DNA of 49,838 nucleotides from positions 1 through 49,838 of the forward strand of contig CAMJQW010000015.1 in assembly GCA_946408125.1 (NCBI GenBank), written 5' to 3'. Positions 23,745 through 31,988 of this stretch are shown here, piece after piece; positions within the stretch are counted from its first letter, which is position 1, and every line of letters starts with the position of its first letter. Source of the DNA: an uncultured Fibrobacter sp. (lineage in GTDB: Bacteria > Fibrobacterota > Fibrobacteria > Fibrobacterales > Fibrobacteraceae). The notes beneath the pieces are model-generated. The model searched no databases and was not told the origin of the DNA. It saw nothing but the letters and a program-made list of their open reading frames with translations. The translations under genes were made by a program, and so were the position numbers.

Positions 23745-26700
23745 ATGAAGAAGACTTTGATTGCGATGATGTTCGTTGCCGGAATGCAGGCGGCGTTCGC
23801 GGATTGCTTGGGAACGGCGTTTGTGAAGGTTCCGGATACCTGGACGGCTGCCTATGTGTATTCTGAAAATTACGCATACAAAATTTCGATGGCGTCTGGC
23901 AAAAATGGGGCGGGATTCATTGAGATAGACCTCGGTTCGCTCATCCCGAGTAGGGGATTCCGTGACAACGGATTTGTTGTTACGAATAACTCGAGTGTGG
24001 ACTATCCCCCTGCGCAAACTATAGATAATAGGGATTATGATGTCGCTAAAACTCGGATGGAGTTTGAAAAATTATATATCCCTTGTCCCGGTGATGGCGG
24101 AATCGTTTACGTGTCGGAAAATCCGAAGGAAGAAGGAAAGACTGTCATAGGCTCCATGCCTCCTGATTCGAAATATATCTACTTCATGCCTCCTCCCGAC
24201 GATGTTGCGTGGATAGGTGCGGTTCCGATGATTAGCGTGGACGGAGGCCAGACCGCGGTGCGCATGACAGCCGATGAGAACCGTTGCGGGTGGTTCTACT
24301 ACGTATTTTTCGGGGAGCCCGTTACGGACCATGTTGTTTTCATGCGTGACGACGCGATGGATCTGGAACATGCCATCGGTGTGGACGGGGTCACGGGAAC
24401 GGGGAGCGCGGCAGCGGAAATCCCGTTGCAGTCATTCTTTGAGGCATTCCAGACAGAAGAGATTTTCTTTATCCCGGATCCGAATCTCTGGTTGAGTGAG
24501 GATGATATGGGCTTCTACAGCACCGACCCAGGTGTGGATGGAATATGCAGTTACACTATCGGCGCGCTGATTTACGATACCGATGCGAGTTTGCATCCGT
24601 CCTTCTCGTGTGACAAGTATTATCCTGGCGGATTTTACGAAGCTTGCCAGATGGGCGTGTCCAGCCTCGGTGTTGACAAGACTACTGCCCAGACGTATGT
24701 GCAGAACTGCATAGGCGTACATCAGGGCATCGTCGTTGACACGCTTGGTCCTGACAAGAAACCCCACCTATCTAATTCAGCGAATGCGCAGAAGTGCTTC
24801 CCGAGTGCCGACATTTTCGAGATGCTCTTCAATTATACGGAGGGCGTGAACGAGATGTCCTGCTATGACTTGCCTTTCGGACGCAATGCCGACGGCTCCT
24901 GGGAATTCAATTCGGACTATCATATCAGCTATGGTGCAGAGCCTGCGATTCCCGGGGGATTCTATCCGGTAGAATTGTCGGATGACAAAACTGTTTTGAA
25001 TGCCTACCCGCAGCAGATTCCCGTGGCTGCGGCCCGCACCAAGCGTGCGGCTCAAGGCCCGGCCTTCATGAATCCCTTCATGCGCAAGGTGGATCCTTCA
25101 AGTGGCGAGAATATGCCGCGTATGGACCTGGTCTGCAACGGCCCCGGCTGGGATGGTGGACGTGATTGCAATGGCAAGTATGCCTCTGGAGACGATTTGA
25201 CGGATTGGTACCCGTCTACGATTACTGGTTCTACGATGACTGATGTCTGGTGCTGGGGAAGCTATTGTGCATCGGAAGCCCCGAAGGGCTGGCCCATGTA
25301 TGTCGAAGGAACGGGTAAGTTGACAACGTCCAACAATGGAATGGCTTCTCCCCGCTGGGGAACGGATGACGAAAGCGATCCCGATGCGGTCAAGCGCAAC
25401 CAGCATTTCTGTTTCGAATCCCATGCGGACTTCGTTTACAAACCCGGACAGCGGTTCGCGTTCCGTGGCGATGACGATATCTGGGTGTTCATCGACAACA
25501 AGCTGGCGGTGGATTTGGGCGGTACGCACCTTGCGGCCCCGGGTTACGTCGTCCTTGACAAGTTTGTCGGCAAGAGCGGTCCGCTTGTTCCGGGCCAGCG
25601 CTATGATTTCGACATGTTCTTCTGTGACCGCCGCACGACGATGACCAATGTGAGGGTCTACTCGAATATCTTCTTCGAACAGAGGACCAAGGTTGAATTC
25701 AAGAAGAGCGTGAATGAAGCTGATGGTTCTTCGTCGTTTGAAGCCTGCGTCATCGATTTCCACGATATGGATTGCGTAAGCCGTCTCGGACCGAATCCGA
25801 AGATGGATACGGTCTGCGGAAAGGATGTTTCGCCGGAACTCGTGTATGCAAGTTACAGCTTGATGCGCGCAGACGGAAGGATCGTCTTGGCGGAAGATGA
25901 AATGACCGAAGCCAAGGTGTATAAGGGCGGCATCGACCTCACGAACCGTCTTGTTCCCAAAATCGATGTCGAGAAGATGGAACTTGGACCGGGATCGTAT
26001 AACTTGGTTGTTACGGTGAATGGAAAGACCAGCAAGATTCCGTTTACGATCGAAGGCGGTCTCGACATTGCATCTCGTAATGCCTATGCGGTGCAGGCAA
26101 GCGGCAACGGGATTGACAAGTACCCGTTTGTCTCGGCAGTGGCCGCGGGTGAGAAAGTTCCGCTCTACATTTCCTACATAGTGGATCCGTGTGCCAGTGA
26201 TTCGGACTGCGACGATCCTCTGGAATTCAAGCCGGAAAAGGCCGAGGGTGTTTCTTACACGCTCGATGTTCCCGATGACCTGACTCCGTACAGGATGAAT
26301 TCTAAGGGCGAGTACGAGGAAATCGGCAACAAGGCCTCCCGCATAGTGGGCAAGTCCGGCGTTGACACCGTCTATGTGTCCCTCGAGGATTCCAAGAAGG
26401 AAAAGACATACGAAATAGGCATCGCTGACCGTACGGTGAAGGCGAAGATCAAGTTCAATGCGGAGAAGACCGAGACTCCCGATGACTTCGATGTCGAGAT
26501 TAAGTCTTCGAGCAGCGCGAAGTCGGGCTCCAGCTCGTCTTCCAGTTCTGCGGGCAAGAACAGCTCCAGCAGCGGCAAGGGCGGCGGCAAGAAGGAATAC
26601 GAAGAATTCGCCCGTCCGAGCTTCCGTGTCGTGCTGACGGGACCGTTCACGTTCTCCATCGTGTTCAACGAGGATGCTTCGAAGTCCAAAAAGACGAAGA

Positions 26701-26855
26701 AGTATGCCGTGATGGACCTGATGGGCGGAATTGTCGAGCAGGGTGCGACCCACTCGTCGTCGGCATCCGTCAGCCTGCGCAATGCGGGTTCGTACATTGT
26801 CCGCGTGGGACATGATTCCCGCGTGGTCAACGTGAAGATGGCGGAAGAAGATTAG
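23745..26855 (+). CDS. Fibro-slime domain surface protein (adhesin)
   Basis: This 1036-residue secreted protein has a signal peptide ending AFA (about 18). A long N-terminal part with paired cysteines covers about 19-440. The fibro-slime domain (about 458-645) has the calling-card segments CFESHADFVYKPGQRFAFRG and DDDIWVFIDNKLAVDLGGTH, which are PA14-like. A further region up to about 900 is followed by a poly-Ser linker (about 920-950) and a sorting-like C-terminal beta domain (about 950-1036). In F. succinogenes, fibro-slime proteins are outer-surface proteins linked to cellulose adhesion. The ATG at 23745 follows GGAGGGA; an ATG at 23730 overlaps the previous stop. The last 4 nt overlap the convergent EAL gene. 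Confidence 0.88.
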   Translation: MKKTLIAMMFVAGMQAAFADCLGTAFVKVPDTWTAAYVYSENYAYKISMASGKNGAGFIEIDLGSLIPSRGFRDNGFVVTNNSSVDYPPAQTIDNRDYDVAKTRMEFEKLYIPCPGDGGIVYVSENPKEEGKTVIGSMPPDSKYIYFMPPPDDVAWIGAVPMISVDGGQTAVRMTADENRCGWFYYVFFGEPVTDHVVFMRDDAMDLEHAIGVDGVTGTGSAAAEIPLQSFFEAFQTEEIFFIPDPNLWLSEDDMGFYSTDPGVDGICSYTIGALIYDTDASLHPSFSCDKYYPGGFYEACQMGVSSLGVDKTTAQTYVQNCIGVHQGIVVDTLGPDKKPHLSNSANAQKCFPSADIFEMLFNYTEGVNEMSCYDLPFGRNADGSWEFNSDYHISYGAEPAIPGGFYPVELSDDKTVLNAYPQQIPVAAARTKRAAQGPAFMNPFMRKVDPSSGENMPRMDLVCNGPGWDGGRDCNGKYASGDDLTDWYPSTITGSTMTDVWCWGSYCASEAPKGWPMYVEGTGKLTTSNNGMASPRWGTDDESDPDAVKRNQHFCFESHADFVYKPGQRFAFRGDDDIWVFIDNKLAVDLGGTHLAAPGYVVLDKFVGKSGPLVPGQRYDFDMFFCDRRTTMTNVRVYSNIFFEQRTKVEFKKSVNEADGSSSFEACVIDFHDMDCVSRLGPNPKMDTVCGKDVSPELVYASYSLMRADGRIVLAEDEMTEAKVYKGGIDLTNRLVPKIDVEKMELGPGSYNLVVTVNGKTSKIPFTIEGGLDIASRNAYAVQASGNGIDKYPFVSAVAAGEKVPLYISYIVDPCASDSDCDDPLEFKPEKAEGVSYTLDVPDDLTPYRMNSKGEYEEIGNKASRIVGKSGVDTVYVSLEDSKKEKTYEIGIADRTVKAKIKFNAEKTETPDDFDVEIKSSSSAKSGSSSSSSSAGKNSSSSGKGGGKKEYEEFARPSFRVVLTGPFTFSIVFNEDASKSKKTKKYAVMDLMGGIVEQGATHSSSASVSLRNAGSYIVRVGHDSRVVNVKMAEED

Positions 26856-28522
26856 TAGACGCGCCTTTCCTTAAGGCGCTTTTCGAATTCGGAACGGGGA
26901 AGGGGTTGATCGTAGATGAATCCCTGAACCATCGGGCAGTTGATTCCCTTGAGGAATTCCAACTGCCCGCTGTTTTCTACGCCTTCGGCGACGACTTCCT
27001 TGTTGAGTTCCTGCATCAGGCTCACCATGTTCTTCAGGACGATCTTGTCCTGCTCGTTGTTCTTGCTCATGTTTTCGAGCAGGGACTTGTCGAGCTTGAT
27101 GATGTTTGCGTCGATGTTGGTGAGCGCGTTCAGCGTGGAGGAGCCGGTTCCGAAATCGTCGATGGATACGGAGATGCCCCGTTCGCGCAGCTTGTTCACG
27201 AAGTTCTGCATGGCGACGCTGTCTTCGAAATCGGAGACTTCGGTGAGCTCGATTTCGATGAACTTGCTGTCGATGTTGTACTTCTTCATGATGGCGAGGA
27301 TGTCGCTCGCGAGGAACTTGTTCTTGAGATGCAGCTTGGAGAAGTTGGAGGAAATGCGCACGGGCGTAATTCCCGCGTCAATCCACTTGCGCAAATCGCT
27401 GCATACGGTCTCGAAAACGTAAAAGTCCAGCTGGCAGATAGAAGCTTCCTTCTCGAGCACGGGCAGGAATTCCGCCGGGGCCGCGATGCGGTCGCCGAGG
27501 TTCCAGCGTACAAGCGCTTCGCCGCCGAAAAGTTCCCCGGAATCCACGCGGATCTTGGGCTGGTAGTAGACGACGAATTCGTGGTTCTTGAAGGCATCTT
27601 GGAATGTTGCGGACACCTGCTTTTCATGCATGGTGTTTTCGAGCATCTTGGGCGTGAAGTAGATGATGTCGTTCCCGCAGGCGTTCTTCGCGATATTGAG
27701 CGCAATGGAACCGCCGTGCATCACTTCGCCCATGGCGTCACTTGCATTGATGGGGTAGATACCCATGCGGGCCTGGACGCTGAAATGTCTTATGACGTTT
27801 CTCTGGTTGAAGGATACATCGAGGCTGGAGAACGTCTGGATGAACGGATCGACAAATTCGTTCTTTACGAGAGCGAAGAAGTTGTCTCCACCGAGACGTG
27901 CAATTTCACCTTTGCCCATCAGGTAGGCATGCGCGGTCTTCGCATACGTGATGATGCCGTGGTCGCCGGCCATCGAACCGAGGGTATTGTTGATGTACTT
28001 GTAGTTCTTCAGGTTGATGAAGATTCCCGTGTAGTGGGAAAGCTCCTTCGCAATTTTCAGGTTGAGCCCCTTCTGCATGATATGGTTCGTGTTGGGGATT
28101 CCTGTCATTGCGTCGGTGACGCGGGCCTTGTTCACCATGCTCGCAAGGCGCGTCTTTTCGAGGACGGCGAAGATATCGAGGGCGATGAGCTTGATAGCCT
28201 GGATTTCTTCTTCGTCAAACTTGTGCTTCTTTTTGGGATTCGCCGAAAAGTTGATGATGCCGTTGTCGCTGGTGCGGTATGTTTCGATGAGGGCGGCGGG
28301 CTCAAAGCCTTCGGGGGCTTCGAAGAGCGTCCAGGCCCCGTTTTGCGCACTCTTGTCGGAGGGGTTCATGAAGCTAGCCTTGATGAACCCTACGTTTACG
28401 GCTTGGGCGATGTTGCCTATGGCGGCGGCGATGTGCTTGGCCGTTTCTTCGGGGCTTGAAGCGTTCTTCTGGAGCCTGTCTCTAAACTCCTTGTAGATGC
28501 CCTTGTTGAAAGAAAAATCCAT
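26852..28522 (-). CDS. Degenerate GGDEF plus intact EAL protein (c-di-GMP phosphodiesterase candidate)
   Basis: This cytoplasmic protein of about 556 residues has a GAF-like N-terminal region (about 1-125), a GGDEF domain (about 130-290) and an EAL domain (about 300-550). The GGDEF motif reads GGDNF (211-215) and the metal-Asp segment reads FINLKNYKYINN, so cyclase activity is unlikely. The EAL side keeps E335 in GGEALVRW, NFS, ELTE, DDFGTG, IKLDKS, EGVE and QGF, so c-di-GMP hydrolysis is expected. It is convergent with the fibro-slime gene. ATGs at 28528 and 28537 are alternative starts. c-di-GMP commonly controls the switch between attached and free life, which fits the neighbour, but regulation of that gene is not shown. 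Confidence 0.87.
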   Translation of the reverse strand: MDFSFNKGIYKEFRDRLQKNASSPEETAKHIAAAIGNIAQAVNVGFIKASFMNPSDKSAQNGAWTLFEAPEGFEPAALIETYRTSDNGIINFSANPKKKHKFDEEEIQAIKLIALDIFAVLEKTRLASMVNKARVTDAMTGIPNTNHIMQKGLNLKIAKELSHYTGIFINLKNYKYINNTLGSMAGDHGIITYAKTAHAYLMGKGEIARLGGDNFFALVKNEFVDPFIQTFSSLDVSFNQRNVIRHFSVQARMGIYPINASDAMGEVMHGGSIALNIAKNACGNDIIYFTPKMLENTMHEKQVSATFQDAFKNHEFVVYYQPKIRVDSGELFGGEALVRWNLGDRIAAPAEFLPVLEKEASICQLDFYVFETVCSDLRKWIDAGITPVRISSNFSKLHLKNKFLASDILAIMKKYNIDSKFIEIELTEVSDFEDSVAMQNFVNKLRERGISVSIDDFGTGSSTLNALTNIDANIIKLDKSLLENMSKNNEQDKIVLKNMVSLMQELNKEVVAEGVENSGQLEFLKGINCPMVQGFIYDQPLPRSEFEKRLKERRVY

Positions 28523-28557
28523 AGTCATAAATCCCATAAACCGGTCTTGGGGTGCGC

Positions 28558-28565
28558 CAAATGTA
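28558..28565 (-). promoter_or_regulatory. Possible promoter of the EAL gene
   Basis: Minus-strand 28565-28558 reads TACATTTG, a match to TAnnTTTG. It lies 35 nt before the ATG at 28522 and 20 nt before the ATG at 28537. No clear Shine-Dalgarno precedes any of the candidate starts. Confidence 0.4.
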
Positions 28566-28598
28566 GCAAAAATCCCCTGGGGTTTAAAGGGCTATGGC

Positions 28599-30287
28599 CT
28601 AGAACTTCTGATAATGGTCAAAAGTTGTCTCTTTTGCTTTTTTTTGCAATTCGTAGAAGGCCATGAGCCATGCCTTGAGGCGGGTCCAGTCCTTTTCGCC
28701 GTCCTTGCGGATGTAGCTGCCGGGGAGGAACACGACGAAGTCCTCGAGCGTGTAGTCGCCGGTACGGATTCCGCGGATTCCGCCGTAGAATTCCGCTGTG
28801 GGTTTCAGGTCGGTGTCGTGGACCGTCTGCCCGTCGATGGCGATGGTAAGGTGCTTCTCGTAGATGACAAGAGAGAAGTGGTGTTTTTCCCCGTCGAAAA
28901 ATTTTGTCTTTCCGTATATTTCGCTATTGGCTGAGTCGGCGCTGGCCTTGAGCATGGTGCACACAGATTGCGGGTCGCTTTCGCACTGGGCAATCTTGAA
29001 ACCGAGCGTGTCGTTCCCCGCAGAGAAGAGGACGGGCTTCGAGTCGGTGTCGATATCCTTGGTGTCGAGCCAGAAACTGACTGCGAAACTGTTTTCTTGC
29101 CAGTTGTAAGAACCTGTTTCCCGGCAGTTGTCTACAGCAACTTCCGTGGCTACCGTATTTTGCTGACGCTTGTACATAACGCATGTCTTGAGGGTGACGC
29201 GGTGCGTGTTGAACAGCGTGTCTTCGAACGTGGTCCCGGGTTCTATGGTGGCATAGAGGTGTTGGATGTTGGGGTAGATTTCGTCAGCGATGTAGCCGCC
29301 CTGTAGCCAGCGGGCTGTTAGCGTATCCTTGCCAATCCTTCTGACGGACATCCAGTAGCGGGCTTCCTGCGTTTCGCCTTCGGCCTTCAGCGAGAAGATG
29401 CGGTTGCCGAACTCGTCGACGAGCGGATCGGGGGTGTTGCCGTAGTCGTCGTTTTCCGGGTAATCGTAGACCTTTGTCGAAAGCTTGTAGGGAATGAACA
29501 GGGAATCCAGAGTCGGTTCGAGCCCGAGGGAATCGAGCATGTGGAGTGCGCGTTCGGGAAGAGCGAGCCTGATGGAATCGACTGCATAGCCACCGCCTCC
29601 CACGCCCCAGAAGAATGTGCTGCCGGGCTTGAGTTCCAGGGTGCCCCCCGATTCTTGCGCCTCTCCTTCGTGCCAAATCCATTTGGCGCCGATTATTCCC
29701 GGGGGGACTCCTTCGATGGTGAGGTAACCGTTTTCGATGTCCTCTTGCGTGATGGCCGCGCAGATGAAACTTCCTTCGAAGCAGATGGAATCGGCGTCAA
29801 CATCGTGATAATCGCGCAATTCTGCCGTGGCTATGTTGAGTGTCGCCGGTTCGCCGATTTCGATATTTTGATGGACGATGCTCGAATCACGCGAGGAGAA
29901 ATAATGGTAGTCGTAAATGAAGCCGACCAGCGTATCTACCTTGACGGTGGCCTTTGCGAAAAGCCTTGCGGTGCATCCGTGACGCCGGGTGCAATCGGCG
30001 ATGCTGTCGAACGCGAATTTTCCGTCGTCATCCGAAATGGTAGAGTCAAGGACTATGGTGTGGTGGGTGAGGGAGTCGTCGCCCGTGAAGTACACGCGTG
30101 CCTGCGGGATGGGCCTGCCGTTTATGTCATTCACGATGCCGGTCACCTTTACGTAATCCGATTGGGCTGTCTGTCCCGATTCGGTCTCGGAAATCACGCC
30201 CGCGGTACCCGTGCTGTCGCTACAGGCGGCAAGGAACGTGAGGAGCGTAGCCGCGATAAAAAAGGAAATTTTCTTTACTCCAATCAT
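28599..30287 (-). CDS. Large lipoprotein with carboxypeptidase-regulatory-like and LamG-like domains
   Basis: This 562-residue lipoprotein has a lipobox LAAC (Cys22). A carboxypeptidase-regulatory-like beta fold follows (about 42-100, VTGIVNDINGRPIPQARV ... DDGKFAFDSI). The middle region is unassigned and contains a Gly-rich WGVGGGGYAVDSIRLAL segment. The C terminus carries a LamG/concanavalin-like sandwich (about 400-530, SFAVSFWLDT ... GEKHHFSLVIYEKHLTIAIDG). LamG folds bind glycans or proteins. The ATG at 30287 lies 2 nt after the stop of the TIGR02147 gene, with GGAG inside that gene's end, so translation is coupled. Function is unknown; it is exposed on a membrane and expressed with a putative regulator. 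Confidence 0.8.
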   Translation of the reverse strand: MIGVKKISFFIAATLLTFLAACSDSTGTAGVISETESGQTAQSDYVKVTGIVNDINGRPIPQARVYFTGDDSLTHHTIVLDSTISDDDGKFAFDSIADCTRRHGCTARLFAKATVKVDTLVGFIYDYHYFSSRDSSIVHQNIEIGEPATLNIATAELRDYHDVDADSICFEGSFICAAITQEDIENGYLTIEGVPPGIIGAKWIWHEGEAQESGGTLELKPGSTFFWGVGGGGYAVDSIRLALPERALHMLDSLGLEPTLDSLFIPYKLSTKVYDYPENDDYGNTPDPLVDEFGNRIFSLKAEGETQEARYWMSVRRIGKDTLTARWLQGGYIADEIYPNIQHLYATIEPGTTFEDTLFNTHRVTLKTCVMYKRQQNTVATEVAVDNCRETGSYNWQENSFAVSFWLDTKDIDTDSKPVLFSAGNDTLGFKIAQCESDPQSVCTMLKASADSANSEIYGKTKFFDGEKHHFSLVIYEKHLTIAIDGQTVHDTDLKPTAEFYGGIRGIRTGDYTLEDFVVFLPGSYIRKDGEKDWTRLKAWLMAFYELQKKAKETTFDHYQKF

Positions 30288-30289
30288 CC

Positions 30290-31114
30290 CTACTCCAAAT
30301 TCGAAAACAGGTGTATGTTCATCTGGTAGACGCCGTCGGCCTTTTCCTTGTCTTCCCCGATGATGCGCCTTGCCTTCGCCTTGAATTCCTGCAGTTCGGC
30401 CTCGAGCTTCTTGTATGCCTCGCTCGAGATGCTGAACGTGAGCGTGCTCATGACGGTCGGCTTCTTGGGCGGCGTGATGAGCGCCTGCTTCGAGAGTTCG
30501 AAACACTGCAGCTGGTACTGCTTGATGAGTTCCGCGTTGTTGTACGGCCCGCTGCTGATGCTTTCCTTGGTGGGTTTCCAGAAGCCTTCCTCGTTCTTGC
30601 GGGCAAGCCCGAGGCGTTCCAGCAGGGCGAGCGAATCCTTCAGCTTGCCGAGAGGGACCTTCGGGAAAATCCTCTTCTGCACGGGAGCCATGTCGTCGCC
30701 CACGTCCATCGCGTCCAATATGGCGAAGAGCGCGCTGTGGTACCAGCGGCTATAATATTCGTAGGCGTCTTCATTTAATATATGCTGCGGGTTCGGGTGC
30801 AGTTTCAGCAGTTCCTGCATCGCGGCGTTGCGGGCGGCGTCGTTTTTCGCCTGGTCGAGTTCCACCATCGTCTCGAAGTACTTCGCCTCTTTCTTGTCGA
30901 GTTCGAGGATTTCGATGAACTTTGCCACCATGCGGGGGCTGACCTTCTTGCCCCTGAGAACATCGGCAAAGTAACTGCGGCTCTTCTCGAGCCCGAGCAG
31001 GTTGCAGATTTCGGTACGCGTGAAGCCCGGTTCCGCCTGTGCGCGGGCGGTCTGGTATTCTTCCAGGAACTTGCGGAAGTGCGTAAACTGGTATATGTCT
31101 AGGTACGGATTCAT
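30290..31114 (-). CDS. TIGR02147 family putative regulator (DUF4423)
   Basis: This 274-residue protein matches the Fibrobacter-expanded TIGR02147 family: YQFTHFRKFLEEYQ at the N terminus, a helix-turn-helix-like part (about 31-70, TRTEICNLLGLEKS ... RGKKVSPRMV), the hallmark YEYYSRWYHSAL (about 118-129), and a winged-helix-like segment (about 130-182) ending GFWKPT. The C-terminal part, with TFSISSEAYKKLEAELQEFK, is helical. Family members are thought to be transcription regulators, but none I know of has an assigned target. It is followed after 2 nt by a large lipoprotein gene and is divergent from the nuo operon. The start at 31114 was chosen because the family N terminus begins there. Confidence 0.85.
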   Translation of the reverse strand: MNPYLDIYQFTHFRKFLEEYQTARAQAEPGFTRTEICNLLGLEKSRSYFADVLRGKKVSPRMVAKFIEILELDKKEAKYFETMVELDQAKNDAARNAAMQELLKLHPNPQHILNEDAYEYYSRWYHSALFAILDAMDVGDDMAPVQKRIFPKVPLGKLKDSLALLERLGLARKNEEGFWKPTKESISSGPYNNAELIKQYQLQCFELSKQALITPPKKPTVMSTLTFSISSEAYKKLEAELQEFKAKARRIIGEDKEKADGVYQMNIHLFSNLE

Positions 31115-31128
31115 ACGTCGATAGCCAT

Positions 31129-31134
31129 AATATA
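31129..31134 (-). promoter_or_regulatory. Predicted -10 element of the TIGR02147 gene
   Basis: Minus-strand 31134-31129 reads TATATT, 14 nt before the ATG at 31114. The leader would be only about 7 nt, with no Shine-Dalgarno. It lies in the 233-nt region shared with the divergent nuo promoter. Confidence 0.45.
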
Positions 31135-31313
31135 CATTTTTAATCGCGAAGTGAGAAATTTTTTGAGAACGTCCGGATGGATTGCATACCCGGAATCCCA
31201 ACAATTTGTATCTCTTTGTCTGTCATGGGATTAACCGCCTGTTTTACAAAATATGTAAAGAATGTCGAGCCTTTATTTGGTTGGCCTTTTTTCAACGATA
31301 ATGGCTATTTTTC

Positions 31314-31320
31314 TATCTTT
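31314..31320 (+). promoter_or_regulatory. Possible -10 element of the nuo operon
   Basis: TATCTTT lies 27 nt before the nuoB ATG, with GAGGT (31336-31340) as the ribosome-binding site. The intergenic region 31115-31347 holds no recognisable gene and no nuoA. Confidence 0.4.
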
Positions 31321-31347
31321 TTGCCCGCATTTTATGAGGTAATCCCT

Positions 31348-31983
31348 ATGGGTAATGAGGCAGGAAAGCCGAGTATCATTACGTCCTCGCTTGACTTCTT
31401 GGTCAACTGGGGCCGTACCAATTCCCTATGGCCGTTCCCTTATGGTACGGCATGCTGTGCAATCGAGTTCATGAGTACGGAAGTGGGCCGTTACGACCTT
31501 TCTCGTATCGGTTCGGAATACGTGCGCTTTACGCCACGCCAGTCCGACGTGCTCCTGGTGGCCGGAACGATCACCTACAAGCAGGCCCCGATCCTGAAGC
31601 GCATCTACGAGCAGATGGCGGAACCCCGCTGGGTTATCGCGATGGGCGCTTGCGCCAGCAGCGGCGGTTTCTATGACTGCTACTGCACGGTTCCGGGCAT
31701 CGACCACATCATTCCGGTGGACGTGTATATCGGCGGCTGCCCCTCGCGCCCCGAAGCCTTCTTCGATGCGATGTTCGACCTTCAGAAGAAGATCAAGGAC
31801 GAATCCTACATGAAGCAGCGTGCCGAACGCGTGAAGGACCAGCTCGAGATGATCAAGGCGAAAACCGCCGAGGCGAAGGCGAACGCGAAGGAGTTCGCAC
31901 AGGAAAAGGTCGCCGACATCAAGGACTTCGTCGTGGAAAAAGAACAGAACCTTGTGAAAAAAGCCCAATTCTGGAAGGAGTAA
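31348..31983 (+). CDS. nuoB: NADH-quinone oxidoreductase subunit B
   Basis: This 211-residue subunit holds cluster N2, the last 4Fe-4S centre before quinone in complex I. The ligands are present: Cys36-Cys37 in GTACCAIEF, Cys102 in MGACASSGG and Cys131 in GGCPSRPEA. The ATG at 31348 has GAGGT upstream and gives the family N terminus; the frame is open further upstream but without homology. Residues about 150-211 form an Ala/Lys/Glu-rich, probably coiled, tail (MIKAKTAEAKANAKEF) beyond the usual end. It is the first gene of nuoBCDEFGHIJKLMN. Confidence 0.95.
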   Translation: MGNEAGKPSIITSSLDFLVNWGRTNSLWPFPYGTACCAIEFMSTEVGRYDLSRIGSEYVRFTPRQSDVLLVAGTITYKQAPILKRIYEQMAEPRWVIAMGACASSGGFYDCYCTVPGIDHIIPVDVYIGGCPSRPEAFFDAMFDLQKKIKDESYMKQRAERVKDQLEMIKAKTAEAKANAKEFAQEKVADIKDFVVEKEQNLVKKAQFWKE

Positions 31984-31988
31984 GAAGA

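Noticed and set aside
31111..31128. Five-codon open frame (MAIDV) overlapping the TIGR02147 start
   Set aside because: Its ATG directly abuts the predicted -10 hexamer, so transcription would begin inside or after it.
31177..31347. In-frame open extension upstream of nuoB, considered as a missing nuoA or a longer NuoB
   Set aside because: It lacks the three membrane helices and conserved acidic residues of NuoA, is fused in frame to nuoB, and the ATG at 31348 has a ribosome-binding site and the family N terminus.
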